Shown: positions 9,377 to 19,442 of the stretch, one piece after another
Position numbering within the stretch: position 1 is the stretch's first letter
Layout: each line of letters opens with the position of its first letter
Assembly (NCBI RefSeq): GCF_021726515.1
Contig: NZ_JAKKCJ010000001.1
Location: 868,001-932,000, forward strand
DNA length: 64,000 nucleotides
Reading direction: 5' to 3'
From: Vibrio sp. CK2-1
GTDB lineage: Bacteria; Pseudomonadota; Gammaproteobacteria; Enterobacterales; Vibrionaceae
Made by a program: the position numbers and the translations under genes
The notes under the pieces: model-generated
Told to the model about the DNA's origin: nothing
The model's database searches: none
The model's input: only the letters and a program-made list of their open reading frames with translations

Positions 9377-9853
9377 ATGACTATTCACATACGCGCCGCT
9401 TCACAAAAGGATTTACCTCAACTGGATGAGCTAATGTTTCAGCTTCATCACCACCACCATGAGTCATGCCCTGATTTTTTTAAAACCCCAGAAGAAATTG
9501 AGCAAGAAAAAAGTATTGCTCGCTATTTAGATTCTCCAGAATGCTTAGTGTATGTTGCGATAGACGCTTCAGACTCAATTATTGGTTTTGTTACTGGGCA
9601 CTTCTGCGAACTTGTTTCAACGGTAAGTAAAGCGATACCTATGGGTAACATTGATGAGCTATTTGTCATACCTGAATATAGAAACTCAGGGGTAGCGGAA
9701 CAACTGCTGGCTAAGATAGAACAAACCTTAGTTGATTATGGTGTTCAGCAAATTTTTGTTGAAGTGTGGGAGTTTAATCAAGCTGCGCGATCTTTATATA
9801 ATAAGTTAGGTTTTGCTTCACATATACACTGGCTTAGGAAGTCGGTGATTTAA
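9377..9853 (+). CDS. GNAT-family N-acetyltransferase
   Basis: 158 residues from the ATG at 9377; an in-frame TTG two codons earlier (9371) is possible. The acetyl-CoA motif A is IDELFVIPEYRNSGVAEQLL, followed by VEVWEFNQAARSLYNKLGF, the usual C-terminal GNAT strand-helix. A run of five His occurs near residue 24. Substrate unknown. Its TAA shares a base with the ATG of the NUDIX-PAP2 gene, and that gene overlaps queC, so the three genes look translationally coupled. Confidence 0.85.
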   Translation: MTIHIRAASQKDLPQLDELMFQLHHHHHESCPDFFKTPEEIEQEKSIARYLDSPECLVYVAIDASDSIIGFVTGHFCELVSTVSKAIPMGNIDELFVIPEYRNSGVAEQLLAKIEQTLVDYGVQQIFVEVWEFNQAARSLYNKLGFASHIHWLRKSVI

Positions 9854-11340
9854 TGGTATTCAAATTAGGTAAGCGAGTGAGTAAATATTTAATTCTGATC
9901 TTGTTTTTTATGTCTTCATTTATTGTGTCAGCATCAGAAGAGACGAAGACAGAGACAGTGTCTCCTCATATCAAAGGGGCTTTATGTTATATCAAAGCCG
10001 ATGATCAAGTGGTGTTTGTCGATGAGGTTTTCACTAAGAAGCTGTCACTTCCCGGAGGTACCATTGCGGTAAATGAAGCCCCTAATAAGACCGCAGAGAG
10101 GGAGACATGGGAAGAAACGGGCCTTGTCGTTACGGCTAAAGAAATATTAACCCAGACTGAAACGGCAGTTGTTTATCATTGTACTCCAGATTCGGGAGTA
10201 ATCGCTTTTACGGCAAGAGATGAACAAGGGTTTCATGCTTTACCCGCTTGGTTTGCCCCAGATTTTCGTATTGAAGTGAATAAGGTGATATTGGCTTATA
10301 CCGATAGTATCGATCCACAACAATATCGCTATCCTGAGCAGTATGCACAACAAGTGTTAAATCATGATATTCCAAATGCGCCAATTCAATATATTGACTC
10401 TGCTATTAGTGCAGCGCCTCCAGTTCACCAGTTTGAATTACCTATCATACAAGCTATTCAATCCAGTATTACTCAGTTACCAGAAGCAATATCGAATGTA
10501 TTGATAGGAACTCTTAAAACCGTCAATTTATCATCGAGTATTTTTGGGATCTTATTCTTGCTGCCGATCTTAGTTTATTACTTTGGTGGTAAATCGATTC
10601 TACATATGACGTTTATTGGTATTGTGACTGTGTCAATAACGTTACTTATTCAGCTTGGTCTAAAGTACCCTAGACCATTTATTTACCAACCTTCATTACA
10701 GCTCAGTGATCCACTTGGTTTTAGTACGCCTAGTATACGTGCTGCACTCAGCGTGGTTTTAATTGGCTACCTGTTCCATGTATGGCGAAAAATCTACGAT
10801 TATGATTCCATTTGGGGCTGCTTATTGGGCGTTATTGCACTGACATTAACTCAAGGGATATCGAGCGTTATTCTTGGTGAACAATTCGCTTCAGATGTTT
10901 TATTTGGCTATGTAATAGGGTTATTTACATTGTGGCATTATATTCGTTTGGAAGGTAAACCATCGGTGACAGTCAAGCTTGTGATGTTACACCCTGCGCT
11001 GTGGTGGGCATCATTTATCGGTTTAAGCGTTTTAGCCTATCAACTTCATTCAATACAACTGGCGAATATTGCTGCCGTCACTTTTGCGTTATTACTTTCA
11101 TTACCAAGCTTGTTAAAAGCACAACGCCTTCATTCGCCTTATTTGATCATAAAATTAATTATATGCTGGTTAACTGGAGGGGTAATGCTATTCACTCAAT
11201 CGCTCTGGTTCCCGCAGTTGGTACAAAGTTCAATCAGTGGTTATTTTGCCCAGTGTGGTCTTTGGTTTGTTTTAACTTACATGATCATTAAAATAAGCTG
11301 TGTTGGTAGTCACACTCAAACAATAGAGAAATCCTCATGA
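9853..11340 (+). CDS. Exported NUDIX domain fused to a degenerate PAP2-like membrane domain
   Basis: 495 residues. A signal peptide or anchor (about 8-27) precedes a NUDIX domain whose box reads GGTIAVNE then RETWEETGL (about 74-98), keeping the metal-binding Glu residues. From about residue 210 on there are roughly eight hydrophobic helices that align with PAP2 phosphatases: KYPRPF, then PSIRAA where PAP2 has PSGH, then [12 protein letters not shown] where PAP2 has SRxxxGxHxxxD. Both catalytic His and the Arg are therefore replaced (PSGH to PSIR; R to S, H to Q). The NUDIX half would face the periplasm. It overlaps queC by 4 nt. NUDIX activity likely; PAP2 activity doubtful; substrate unknown. 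Confidence 0.8.
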   Translation: MVFKLGKRVSKYLILILFFMSSFIVSASEETKTETVSPHIKGALCYIKADDQVVFVDEVFTKKLSLPGGTIAVNEAPNKTAERETWEETGLVVTAKEILTQTETAVVYHCTPDSGVIAFTARDEQGFHALPAWFAPDFRIEVNKVILAYTDSIDPQQYRYPEQYAQQVLNHDIPNAPIQYIDSAISAAPPVHQFELPIIQAIQSSITQLPEAISNVLIGTLKTVNLSSSIFGILFLLPILVYYFGGKSILHMTFIGIVTVSITLLIQLGLKYPRPFIYQPSLQLSDPLGFSTPSIRAALSVVLIGYLFHVWRKIYDYDSIWGCLLGVIALTLTQGISSVILGEQFASDVLFGYVIGLFTLWHYIRLEGKPSVTVKLVMLHPALWWASFIGLSVLAYQLHSIQLANIAAVTFALLLSLPSLLKAQRLHSPYLIIKLIICWLTGGVMLFTQSLWFPQLVQSSISGYFAQCGLWFVLTYMIIKISCVGSHTQTIEKSS

Positions 11341-12026
11341 CATCAAAAGCCGTCGTCGTTTTTAGTGGTGGACAAGATTCAACCACTTGCCTAGTTAAAG
11401 CCCTCAAAGAATTTGATGAGGTGCACGCCATTACTTTTGATTATGGCCAAAGGCACAAACTCGAAATCGAGGTAGCACAATCTTTAGCGCAAAAGTTAGG
11501 TGTTACTGCTCATAAAGTGATGGATGTGAGTTTATTAAATGAACTAGCGATCAGCTCGTTAACTCGTGATGACATTCCTGTATCTCATGAGCTACAAGAC
11601 AACGGCCTGCCAAATTCATTTGTACCAGGTCGGAATATCTTATTTTTAACCCTTGCGGGCATTTACGCTTATCAAATTGGCGCTCAAAGCGTGATTACTG
11701 GAGTGTGTGAAACGGATTTTTCTGGCTACCCAGATTGTCGTGATGAATTTGTAAAGTCGATTAATCAGTCTTTAGTGCTAGGTATGGATCGCCAATTTAC
11801 GATTGATACTCCACTAATGTGGCTTAACAAAGCAGAAACTTGGGCATTGGCTGATCAATTTGATGCGTTAGATCTGGTAAGAAATGAAACACTAACCTGT
11901 TATAACGGGGTGATTGGCGATGGATGTGGTGATTGTCCGGCTTGCGATCTTCGAAAGGCAGGTTTAGTCGATTACATAGACAATCGAGATGCCGTGATGG
12001 CAGCATTAGTTGCAAAGCAATCCTAA
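11337..12026 (+). CDS. queC: 7-cyano-7-deazaguanine synthase QueC
   Basis: 229 residues. The ATP-pyrophosphatase P-loop [10 protein letters not shown] is at residues 10-19, and the zinc-binding cluster [19 protein letters not shown] is near the C-terminus. QueC converts 7-carboxy-7-deazaguanine to preQ0 in queuosine biosynthesis using ATP and ammonia. Start ATG overlaps the upstream stop (ATGA). No other que gene is nearby, and the upstream coupling to a GNAT and a NUDIX-PAP2 gene is unusual. It ends at a strong hairpin. Confidence 0.95.
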   Translation: MTSKAVVVFSGGQDSTTCLVKALKEFDEVHAITFDYGQRHKLEIEVAQSLAQKLGVTAHKVMDVSLLNELAISSLTRDDIPVSHELQDNGLPNSFVPGRNILFLTLAGIYAYQIGAQSVITGVCETDFSGYPDCRDEFVKSINQSLVLGMDRQFTIDTPLMWLNKAETWALADQFDALDLVRNETLTCYNGVIGDGCGDCPACDLRKAGLVDYIDNRDAVMAALVAKQS

Positions 12027-12087
12027 CCAGCTTTACGTTACCCAACTCTCAATTTATCCAGCTGTAAATTAATCTAGCTGTAAAAAA

Positions 12088-12108
12088 GCCCTTCAATGAT
12101 TGAAGGGC
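12088..12108. terminator. Bidirectional intrinsic terminator (queC / DUF2750 gene)
   Basis: A 9-bp perfect stem GCCCTTCAA/TTGAAGGGC with a 3-nt loop sits between convergent genes. It is preceded by an A-run, so it gives a U-tract on the minus strand. Confidence 0.8.
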
Positions 12109-12140
12109 CTCTGCTATATCGTTATCCGTTGGAATGGGTA

Positions 12141-12491
12141 TTAAAGGTACAGTTTAGCTAGATCACTAGGCTCAACTTCTTTACCTTCAAGTTGTGCATT
12201 CCAGTTAGTACCAATTAGAACGCCATCTTCTGAAAGAGTGATTAACCAGTCTTCAACAAAGATATCTAATGGGATTTCTAGCACTTCAAAATCAGACCAT
12301 TCTTCAACATTGTGCATTTGAGCATCTTCTTTTGATGACCAAAATGGCATAACTTCACTATTTTCAAACTCTGAAGAATCACAAGCTAACCAGCCATCTT
12401 CGTTTTTAAGTCCCCAAACCAATTTCGTTTCTTGAGTTTCTTGTACGAAAAGATCAAGATTAGCTTGAATGTCCGATGTTAATTTTGACAT
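12141..12491 (-). CDS. DUF2750 domain protein
   Basis: 116 residues, acidic, with conserved-looking blocks VWGLKNEDGWLACDS, MPFWSS and DGVLIGTNWN that I recognise as DUF2750. It has no signal peptide or membrane segment. Function is unknown. It is monocistronic between a terminator and rlmI, with a GAGAG ribosome site. Confidence 0.8.
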   Translation of the reverse strand: MSKLTSDIQANLDLFVQETQETKLVWGLKNEDGWLACDSSEFENSEVMPFWSSKEDAQMHNVEEWSDFEVLEIPLDIFVEDWLITLSEDGVLIGTNWNAQLEGKEVEPSDLAKLYL

Positions 12492-12578
12492 GTTATTACT
12501 CTCTACTGTGAGTTTGATAAATTGATTAATTCGTTAGGCATATTGTAAGTAATGTTGCATATGAATACACCATAGCCA

Positions 12579-13766
12579 TTAAATTACCTGACAGGCAAAT
12601 CCTTTAAGGTAAAAACCTTCAGGGTAGGCACTATCTACTGGGTGATCGGCGGCTTGTCCAAAACGTTCAATAAATTGCATTTTACGACCAGCATCCAAAG
12701 CAGCATCCGCTAAGATTTTCTGGAACAGATTTTGCTCCATAAGCCCTGAACATGAATAGGTCAGCAATGTACCGCCTGGTTTTAGAATCTGCATGGCAAG
12801 CATGTTGATATCTTTATAACCGCGACAAGCACCATTTAATTGCGCTTTTGATTCGGCAAATTTTGGTGGATCCATGATCACGACATCAAATTTAGTGCCA
12901 TTCTCACGGTATTCACGTAATAGTTTGAAAACATCCGCATTTAAAAACTCAGCTTTCGATATATCAAAGCCATTGAGTTCTGCGTTTGCTTTTGCGTTAT
13001 CAAGAGCGGGTTGTGACACATCAGCATTTACAACGTGTGCAGCATTACCTTTTAATGCATAAAGCCCAAAGCCACCGGTGTAAGAAAAACAGTTTAGTAC
13101 CGTTTTGCCATCGACATATTTCATTGAAAGCTGGCGGCTATCACGCTGATCTAGGTAGAAGCCTGTTTTATGGCCTGATTTGATATCTACTTGGACTTTT
13201 ACGCCGTTTTCTTCAATGACAACGACATCCGGTGGGGTGTCACCATGCAATACGCCTTGGCGCTCTTTTAGGCCTTCTTTTTTACGTACCGATACATCAG
13301 AGCGTTCGTAGATGCTGCAAGTAGGGTAAACCTCTTTTAATGCTTCAATAAGCTCTTCACGCTTTGCTTCTGCACCAGCGCTGAGTAATTGGCAAACTAA
13401 AAAATCTTGGTAACGGTCAATCGTGATTCCTGGCAGACCATCAGATTCGCCAGCAATGAGTCGATAACCCGTTAAACCACCACGTTCGATAATCGCATTA
13501 CGCATGCTTTGCGCATCAGTTAAGCGTTTAATAAAGAAGTCAGTATTAATTTCTTCTTTTTCAAAACTCCAAACGCGAGCACGAATTTGTGATTGAGGAG
13601 AGAAAGCTGCTTTTGCTAACCATTGGCCTTGGTTGGAATAGATATCTACCGTTTCCCCTAGTTGTGGTTTTCCATCGATTTTTTGAATACCACGAGAAAA
13701 AACCCAAGGGTGGCGACGAAGTAGAGATTTATCTCTGCCTTTTACGAGATAGATAGCTGATGACAT
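12579..13766 (-). CDS. rlmI: 23S rRNA m5C1962 methyltransferase RlmI
   Basis: 395 residues from the ATG giving [20 protein letters not shown]; the ORF extends 34 codons further upstream but that part is unlike the family, and E. coli RlmI is 396 residues. An N-terminal PUA domain is followed by a Rossmann methyltransferase domain with [10 protein letters not shown] (SAM binding) and [12 protein letters not shown] catalytic Cys lies in LLTYSCSG. It methylates C1962 of 23S rRNA. It is divergent from the acylphosphatase gene. Confidence 0.93.
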   Translation of the reverse strand: MSSAIYLVKGRDKSLLRRHPWVFSRGIQKIDGKPQLGETVDIYSNQGQWLAKAAFSPQSQIRARVWSFEKEEINTDFFIKRLTDAQSMRNAIIERGGLTGYRLIAGESDGLPGITIDRYQDFLVCQLLSAGAEAKREELIEALKEVYPTCSIYERSDVSVRKKEGLKERQGVLHGDTPPDVVVIEENGVKVQVDIKSGHKTGFYLDQRDSRQLSMKYVDGKTVLNCFSYTGGFGLYALKGNAAHVVNADVSQPALDNAKANAELNGFDISKAEFLNADVFKLLREYRENGTKFDVVIMDPPKFAESKAQLNGACRGYKDINMLAMQILKPGGTLLTYSCSGLMEQNLFQKILADAALDAGRKMQFIERFGQAADHPVDSAYPEGFYLKGFACQVI

Positions 13767-13908
13767 AGTTAGAAATTGCCTGAAAAAATTGAATGTTCTA
13801 TTTTCATGGAATGTGAGACGGAAAGCAAATGAATACAGGGAAATGTTTTGTATTAGCGCCATTATCACTAAACTGATAACTGAATGTTTAATAGTGAAGG
13901 AGTGGATT

Positions 13909-14181
13909 ATGACCCAATCTAATCGAATGTTTATAGTATCGGGTAGGGTACAAGGTGTTGGCTTTCGCTATCAAACCGCTCATCATGGCTTAACACTAGG
14001 GTTAACTGGCCATGCTAAAAATCTAAATAATGGTGATGTCGAAGTTTTAGCTTGTGGCAATGAGCAAAAGGTCGCTGAGTTTTATGAGTGGCTAAAACAA
14101 GGCCCAAGGACCGCTTATGTTGAATCTGTAAAAGAAATAGAAACAACGCTTATTACTGAAAGGGATTTTGCTATTTTGTAG
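13909..14181 (+). CDS. yccX: Acylphosphatase
   Basis: 90 residues, the usual family size. [12 protein letters not shown] carries the catalytic Arg, and [13 protein letters not shown] carries the catalytic Asn of acylphosphatases. The ATG at 13909 has a strong AAGGAG site; the ORF opens 40 codons earlier without family similarity. It hydrolyses the carboxyl-phosphate bond of acylphosphates in the cytoplasm. The order rlmI, acylphosphatase, tusE, Bax-inhibitor-like matches the enterobacterial yccW-yccX-yccK-yccA neighbourhood. Confidence 0.93.
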   Translation: MTQSNRMFIVSGRVQGVGFRYQTAHHGLTLGLTGHAKNLNNGDVEVLACGNEQKVAEFYEWLKQGPRTAYVESVKEIETTLITERDFAIL

Positions 14182-14224
14182 TGGTTGAGCGTAATCCCTC
14201 TCTATTGAAGTTACTGAATATTCT

Positions 14225-14554
14225 TTATAAGCACTTTGCAGGCTTGGGTAAACCGGCTAGTTTTGTTGCTTGTTTTGCTGGGCCTTTGCGAAATAGGGTA
14301 AACAGATACTTGCTATTGCCTTTCTCTGGACCATGCTCTTTTTCCATTGCTTTAACTAGCATGCGAACTGCTGGAGAGGTGTTGAATTCGAGATAAAAAT
14401 TGCGCACAAATAGAATCACTTCCCAATGGGCATCAGTAAGTTCAATCCCTTCTTGTTCCGCGATCATAGGCACAAGGTCTTCTTGCCAATCTGTGTGGTT
14501 TAAAAGGTAGCCTTCTTTGTCTGTTTCTATGGTCTTGCCATTATATTGATACAT
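14225..14554 (-). CDS. tusE: Sulfurtransferase TusE (DsrC family)
   Basis: 109 residues. [12 protein letters not shown] N-terminus, W-rich middle and a C-terminal GLPKPAKCL whose penultimate Cys is the sulfur-accepting residue of TusE/DsrC. It takes sulfur from TusBCD and passes it to MnmA for 2-thiouridine in tRNA. An AGGA ribosome site precedes the ATG. It is convergent with the acylphosphatase gene. Confidence 0.93.
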   Translation of the reverse strand: MYQYNGKTIETDKEGYLLNHTDWQEDLVPMIAEQEGIELTDAHWEVILFVRNFYLEFNTSPAVRMLVKAMEKEHGPEKGNSKYLFTLFRKGPAKQATKLAGLPKPAKCL

Positions 14555-14675
14555 TTCAACCGTCCTGCCGCGTACACTACTTGGGTATATTTATTGGTGC
14601 TAATCATAATAGTAATCAAACTCTGGATCTAATGATATTACGACTCAGGCTTTTAGTTGTTTTAAATTGACACAA

Positions 14676-14705
14676 AAAAGCCTGAAAGTTTCCCTTCAGG
14701 CTTTT
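14676..14705 (-). terminator. Intrinsic terminator of the Bax inhibitor-1-like gene
   Basis: An 11-bp perfect stem AAAAGCCTGAA/TTCAGGCTTTT with an 8-nt loop. It lies after the stop of the gene at 14736 and is followed by a T-run on the minus strand. Confidence 0.88.
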
Positions 14706-14735
14706 AAATGATTCTATTATCAGTTTATTTGCATA

Positions 14736-15398
14736 TTAATCGCGGTTAGTGATACCTAAGATGCTTAGTAAACTGATGAAGATGTTGTAAATAGATACGT
14801 AAAGAGTAATGGTTGCTGAGATATAGTTTGTCTCGCCACCACGTACAATGCTTTGCGTTGTTAGCAATATTGCACCTGTTGAGAACAGGATAAACATTGA
14901 GCTTAGTGCTAAGTGGAACATTGGAATTTGGATGAAGAAGCTTGCAACCATACCAATGATTAACACAACCGCACCTGCCATCATAACGCCATTTAATACT
15001 GATAAATCACGTTTTGTGGTTAATGCATAAGCTGATGCAGCCATGAAAGATAAAGCCGTACCACCAAGAGCAGTAACAATAATATCGCCCATTCCTGCGC
15101 CAACGTACATATTCAGAATTGGACCAAGGCTATAACCTAAGAAACCTGTAAATAGGAAAGCAAATACAAGACCTAAGCTAGAGTTACGGTTTTTCTCAGT
15201 TAAGAAAAGCAAACCATAGAAACCAACTAACATTAGAATGATACCCGGGCGAGGTAGGTTTAGCGCCATGGATACACCAGCTACCACTGCAGACCAAAGT
15301 AGTGTCATAGACAATAAAAAGTAAGTGTTACGTAACACTCGGTTGGTTTGTACAACGCTTTCGCTTCTTGCGGTGCGTGATGTTAGTGGACTGTTCAT
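14736..15398 (-). CDS. Bax inhibitor-1 family membrane protein (YccA-like)
   Basis: 220 residues from the ATG giving MNSPLTSRTARS, preceded by GAGGG; the ORF could extend 14 codons further. There are about seven transmembrane helices and a short C-terminus rich in Tyr and Ile. The family (BI-1/LFG/YccA) includes E. coli YccA, which modulates FtsH, and YccA's gene is also next to tusE. Role here by neighbourhood and family. Confidence 0.9.
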   Translation of the reverse strand: MNSPLTSRTARSESVVQTNRVLRNTYFLLSMTLLWSAVVAGVSMALNLPRPGIILMLVGFYGLLFLTEKNRNSSLGLVFAFLFTGFLGYSLGPILNMYVGAGMGDIIVTALGGTALSFMAASAYALTTKRDLSVLNGVMMAGAVVLIIGMVASFFIQIPMFHLALSSMFILFSTGAILLTTQSIVRGGETNYISATITLYVSIYNIFISLLSILGITNRD

Positions 15399-15649
15399 AG
15401 TTTCCCTCGTTAATACACTTGATACCGACAGCATAACCATTTTTTGATCGCAGGGTCACTGCTATCGGATTACTTAAAAATAGACTAAGTATCTTTAAGT
15501 ACATTAATGGTGCTTAAAGTTCACTTTTTCAAGGTCTTTATTTAATAACCTTTGTCTTTATTCTACGGGAATTTCCTTATATCTGTCAGGTGAAGTTGTA
15601 ACACGATATGAAAAGGAAAGGGCTTGTAGAATCAATGGCTCTTATCTGC

Positions 15650-16531
15650 TTACGCTTCTTTTAATGTTACCCAATCTAGTTTGACAGAATCGTCCATGGT
15701 TTGTAAGAAAGGCAACATATCTTCTAAGGCCGCTAATTGAGATTCGCAATGGCAGTATTCTCTTAATACCTTATTAACTTGCTGTTCATCTTGGTAGGCT
15801 GAAGTCACTTCTTGCACTTGTGAATGTGGGATCTTGGCAAATAAAAATGCTTTACTGATGCACTCTTTCCACTGCAAATTAATCAGTTTGTTGGTTTCGT
15901 CGGTATCAAAAGCAAGATATTGAGTTTTGTCATGTTGATTACGTGAAACTGCATAGCATAGCTGGCTTTCTTTACGCTCAGACAATGTTTCTATACTTGC
16001 TTTTAACCATGATGAACTATTAAAGCGAGAGGCTATTTTAGATTGCTTGTTGAGGGGCAGCCCATATAGCTCTACTTCATATTTGCCTTTCGAACCATCG
16101 ACTAGTGCGCCTAGAGCCGATTGCCAGAATGAAGCTTGATAGTGTGGTGTGGCGGTGTTTATTCCTAGGTATTCAAATAATAGTGACTCATCTAAAGCGG
16201 CTGGAATAGACTGCAAAATCGCGACAATATTATCTTCTAACTTCAGTTCTGGTGAGCAAAAAATAAAATCTTGCGCGGTAATATGGCGAGACTCTTTATC
16301 GTTTAACAGCGCGAGTCCATACTTCTTCATACCTTTAGGTATCAGCCACTCAACACTTGCATCAATGTCTTCGTACCAATGACAAGGTAGATTCGCTATG
16401 TCGCAAGTAACCGAGAAGAAACCCGTTTCTAAGTCATAGCACTTTGATGATAGTAAATATTGAATAAAACCATCGTGTTTAATGGATGTGACGTTTAAAA
16501 GTAATTTGGCGCGTTGGGTCTGTAAACTCAT
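15650..16531 (-). CDS. Hypothetical cytoplasmic protein, 293 aa
   Basis: I do not recognise this protein. It is 293 residues, without signal peptide or membrane helix, fairly rich in Leu, Lys and Glu and with several Cys and Trp. Codon usage resembles its neighbours and no frame disruption is seen. It is monocistronic, between the Bax inhibitor-1-like gene and the chitinase. The start is the first ATG of the ORF, and the ribosome site is weak. Confidence 0.65.
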   Translation of the reverse strand: MSLQTQRAKLLLNVTSIKHDGFIQYLLSSKCYDLETGFFSVTCDIANLPCHWYEDIDASVEWLIPKGMKKYGLALLNDKESRHITAQDFIFCSPELKLEDNIVAILQSIPAALDESLLFEYLGINTATPHYQASFWQSALGALVDGSKGKYEVELYGLPLNKQSKIASRFNSSSWLKASIETLSERKESQLCYAVSRNQHDKTQYLAFDTDETNKLINLQWKECISKAFLFAKIPHSQVQEVTSAYQDEQQVNKVLREYCHCESQLAALEDMLPFLQTMDDSVKLDWVTLKEA

Positions 16532-16850
16532 ACTGCTTTAGGCCTATCTCTATCGGTAAAGTAATTTGCATTTTAATCAGCCAAAAATGTGACGGCTATA
16601 CGCCTATGACATCTTGGTACTTTTTTGAGACGCAGTTTGAAGTATCTAATTTATCAGTTACATCGGTTACTCAAACTCTCACCTTGAGCCTACTTGGGCG
16701 TATCACAATTACTTCCTTTTATACTCAATAGTCGACATATGATTTTTTAGTTGAGTCGCAAAAGGAGTATATCCTCACTTTTAATGCTGTTTTTGTTTCA
16801 TGTTTCAGAACTAACCTCTAGATGATTCTCAACAAATAAGGAATACATCT
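16532..16850. promoter_or_regulatory. Divergent intergenic region upstream of chitinase
   Basis: A 319-bp non-coding gap. It holds nested inverted repeats (TATACTC at 16720-16726 with GAGTATA at 16765-16771; ACTCAA at 16723-16728 with TTGAGT at 16751-16756) about 80-130 bp before the chitinase ATG. These could form a leader hairpin or an operator. No ORF is supported. Confidence 0.35.
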
Positions 16851-18539
16851 ATGTTCAAACGGAAATCACTCATCATAGCTCTTGGCGCGCTATATACCTT
16901 GCCAAGTTACGCCAGTATGAATATTCAACCGGATCCTGAAAACCCGACAGGCTATGTAGTCGATCGCAGTGAAATACAAGCAATGGAGCAGCAAAAGACG
17001 TCAGATCCCATGTATGCCATTTGGTCTAAGGCGTTAGAAACTAGAGATAATGCTATTGTTGAGGCGATTGAACCGGGTGCGAGTTCTAATCCAGAAAATG
17101 TTAAGCGAGTTGAACGTGTTTTCCCTCAATCTGACTGGGATTTCTTAACCCAAATGGCAGCGCCGGAATATACCTACACTCGTTTTTTGCGGGCGATAGG
17201 TAAGTTCCCTGCATTTTGTGGCGAGTACACCGATGGGCGTGACTCTGACGCAATTTGTAAGAAGTCGATTATTACGGCGTTTGCTCACTTTTCACAAGAA
17301 ACCGGTGGGCACATTTCTAAAGATAATATTTCCGATAACCCACTTGCGTTAGAAGAGTGGCAGCAAGCACTGGTGCATGTTAGAGAAATGGGCTGGTCTG
17401 AAGGTCAAGCAGGGTATACCACAGGTTGTGGGCAAGATGATTGGCAAAATAAGCGTTGGCCATGTGCAGCAGGTGAAGGCTATTTTGGTCGAGGTGCCAA
17501 GCAACTTTCTTATCATTTTAATTATGGCGCCTTTTCTGAAGTGATGTTTGACGGGGATGCTACGGTATTACTGAATAACCCGGGGCTAGTCGCGGATTCA
17601 TGGCTTAACCTTGCTTCTGCTATTTGGTTTTTCTTAACGCCACAAGCGCCAAAGCCTGCGATGCTGCATGTTATTGATAGAACTTGGGAGCCATCTCAGC
17701 GAGAACTCGATGCGGGTATCGGATATGGTTTTGGAACTACTATCAACATTATTAATGGCGGGATTGAATGTGGTGAGCAAAATAAAGAGAAAGGTCAGCC
17801 AGTAAATCGTATTCGTTACTGGGAAGGTTTGGCGGCACACTTCCAAATTCCTATTGAAAGTGATGAAACCAATACTTGTTTGCAGCAGACACCTTATGGA
17901 AGCTTGAATTTAAATGGTGCGACGGATGTGCTGTACACCAACTGGGATGGTAATTGGAAATACTATTCAGATCGTCCGAGCGGTTATTCATTTGAATGTG
18001 AATTGGTCGGATTCCAAACCGCTTATTCGGCACTGGTTCCGGGAGATTATGAAAAATGTGTCGCTAATTCTTATGGCTCTCATGCAGGATGGCCAGAAGT
18101 AAGAGTCGTTGATGATCTTGAGCCAGTATCACCCGATCCGGTTGACCCTCCAGTTGATGGTGTGAGTTCATGGAATGCGAGTAAGGTTTATACTGGCGGC
18201 GACCAAGTGAGTTACCAAGGCGCGATTTATCAAGCAGCATGGTGGACGCAAGGTGATACACCGACAAGTGGCAGGCCATGGTCTCTAGTGAGTGGTGAGG
18301 TAAATGGCGGTGGGGATGTTGAACCTACGCCAGATCCTGAACCGATTCCTGATCCCGAGCCAACACCAGAGCCAACTCCGACCGAGGATTATATTGTTTG
18401 GCAGCCAGGTGTCACTCAAGTGGCCAACGGTGAAAAAGTGATTTATCAAGATAAGTGCTTTATTGCCAAAAATGGCCCAGGTGTTTGGGAATCGCCAGTT
18501 CAATCAAATTGGTTCTGGGATGAAATTCAATGTCTCTAG
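16851..18539 (+). CDS. Secreted GH19 chitinase with two C-terminal chitin-binding modules
   Basis: 562 residues. Signal peptide 1-21 (cleavage after SYA). The GH19 catalytic domain (about 90-350) has the catalytic Glu150 in HFSQETGGH and the substrate-cleft block GYFGRGAKQLSYHFNYGAF. Two CBM5/12-type modules follow: SSWNASKVYTGGDQVSYQG with paired Trp (about 440-480) and DYIVWQPGVTQVANGEKVIY (about 514-562). They are joined by a Pro/Glu/Asp/Thr linker. It should hydrolyse chitin outside the cell, in keeping with a marine, chitin-using bacterium. It is monocistronic and ends at a strong terminator. Confidence 0.92.
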   Translation: MFKRKSLIIALGALYTLPSYASMNIQPDPENPTGYVVDRSEIQAMEQQKTSDPMYAIWSKALETRDNAIVEAIEPGASSNPENVKRVERVFPQSDWDFLTQMAAPEYTYTRFLRAIGKFPAFCGEYTDGRDSDAICKKSIITAFAHFSQETGGHISKDNISDNPLALEEWQQALVHVREMGWSEGQAGYTTGCGQDDWQNKRWPCAAGEGYFGRGAKQLSYHFNYGAFSEVMFDGDATVLLNNPGLVADSWLNLASAIWFFLTPQAPKPAMLHVIDRTWEPSQRELDAGIGYGFGTTINIINGGIECGEQNKEKGQPVNRIRYWEGLAAHFQIPIESDETNTCLQQTPYGSLNLNGATDVLYTNWDGNWKYYSDRPSGYSFECELVGFQTAYSALVPGDYEKCVANSYGSHAGWPEVRVVDDLEPVSPDPVDPPVDGVSSWNASKVYTGGDQVSYQGAIYQAAWWTQGDTPTSGRPWSLVSGEVNGGGDVEPTPDPEPIPDPEPTPEPTPTEDYIVWQPGVTQVANGEKVIYQDKCFIAKNGPGVWESPVQSNWFWDEIQCL

Positions 18540-18574
18540 TTGATTAGAATAATTAGTTAAGAGATAGATACTAA

Positions 18575-18606
18575 AAAGCCTTAGCAGTGTGAATTGCTAA
18601 GGCTTT
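18575..18606. terminator. Bidirectional intrinsic terminator (chitinase / aapP)
   Basis: A 12-bp perfect stem AAAGCCTTAGCA/TGCTAAGGCTTT with an 8-nt loop sits between convergent transcription units. Confidence 0.9.
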
Positions 18607-18638
18607 GTTCTAAGTATATTCGCGTTTAAACGAAGATA

Positions 18639-19388
18639 TTAATGATGAAGTATTTGGCTTAGGAAATTAATAGTACGGTCCGATTGAGGATTTTCGAAAA
18701 ACTCTTTCGGGTTGTTTTCTTCAATAATTTCTCCAGCATCCATGAATATCACACGGTCTGCGACTTCTTTTGCAAAGCCCATTTCATGGGTTACACACAG
18801 CATCGTCATGCCTTCGCCTGCAAGCTCAACCATTACGTCAAGTACTTCACGTACCATCTCAGGATCGAGCGCAGAGGTAGGTTCATCAAATAGCATGATT
18901 TGTGGATTCATACATAATGAACGAGCAATTGCTACGCGTTGTTGTTGACCGCCAGAAAGTTGTCCTGGGTATTTATCCGCTTGGTCTGGGATTTTTACCC
19001 GCTCTAAATATTTCATGGCGACTTTCTCTGCTTCCGCTTTAGGCATTTTTTTCACCCAAATAGGCGCTAAGGTGCAGTTTTCTAACACCGTTAAATGTGG
19101 GAATAAGTTAAAGTGCTGAAAACACATACCAACTTGTTTACGGATAGCTTCAATGTTTTTTAGATCTTCAGTTAACTCGGTACCACCAACATTAATTCTG
19201 CCTTTTTGATGCTCTTCCAAATGATTAATACAGCGAATCATGGTTGATTTGCCAGAGCCTGAAGGGCCACAGATAACGATTTTTTCGCCTTTTGTTACTT
19301 TCAAATTGATATTTTTAAGTACGTGGAATTCACCATACCACTTATTCATATCATCAATTTGGATCATGTAGTCTTGTTGTTGAGTCAT
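18639..19388 (-). CDS. aapP: General L-amino-acid ABC transporter ATPase AapP
   Basis: 249 residues. Walker [10 protein letters not shown] (about 41-49), signature LSGGQQQR, Walker [15 protein letters not shown], and the switch His in [11 protein letters not shown]. It belongs to the polar amino-acid (GlnQ/AapP) ATPase group. It is the last gene of the leftward aapJQMP operon and powers uptake through AapQ and AapM. The ATG has a GGAAGT ribosome site. Confidence 0.93.
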   Translation of the reverse strand: MTQQQDYMIQIDDMNKWYGEFHVLKNINLKVTKGEKIVICGPSGSGKSTMIRCINHLEEHQKGRINVGGTELTEDLKNIEAIRKQVGMCFQHFNLFPHLTVLENCTLAPIWVKKMPKAEAEKVAMKYLERVKIPDQADKYPGQLSGGQQQRVAIARSLCMNPQIMLFDEPTSALDPEMVREVLDVMVELAGEGMTMLCVTHEMGFAKEVADRVIFMDAGEIIEENNPKEFFENPQSDRTINFLSQILHH

Positions 19389-19442
19389 AATTACTTCCTT
19401 GAATGCTTCTATCTTCCAAGAGATCTATACCAATCGTATTAA

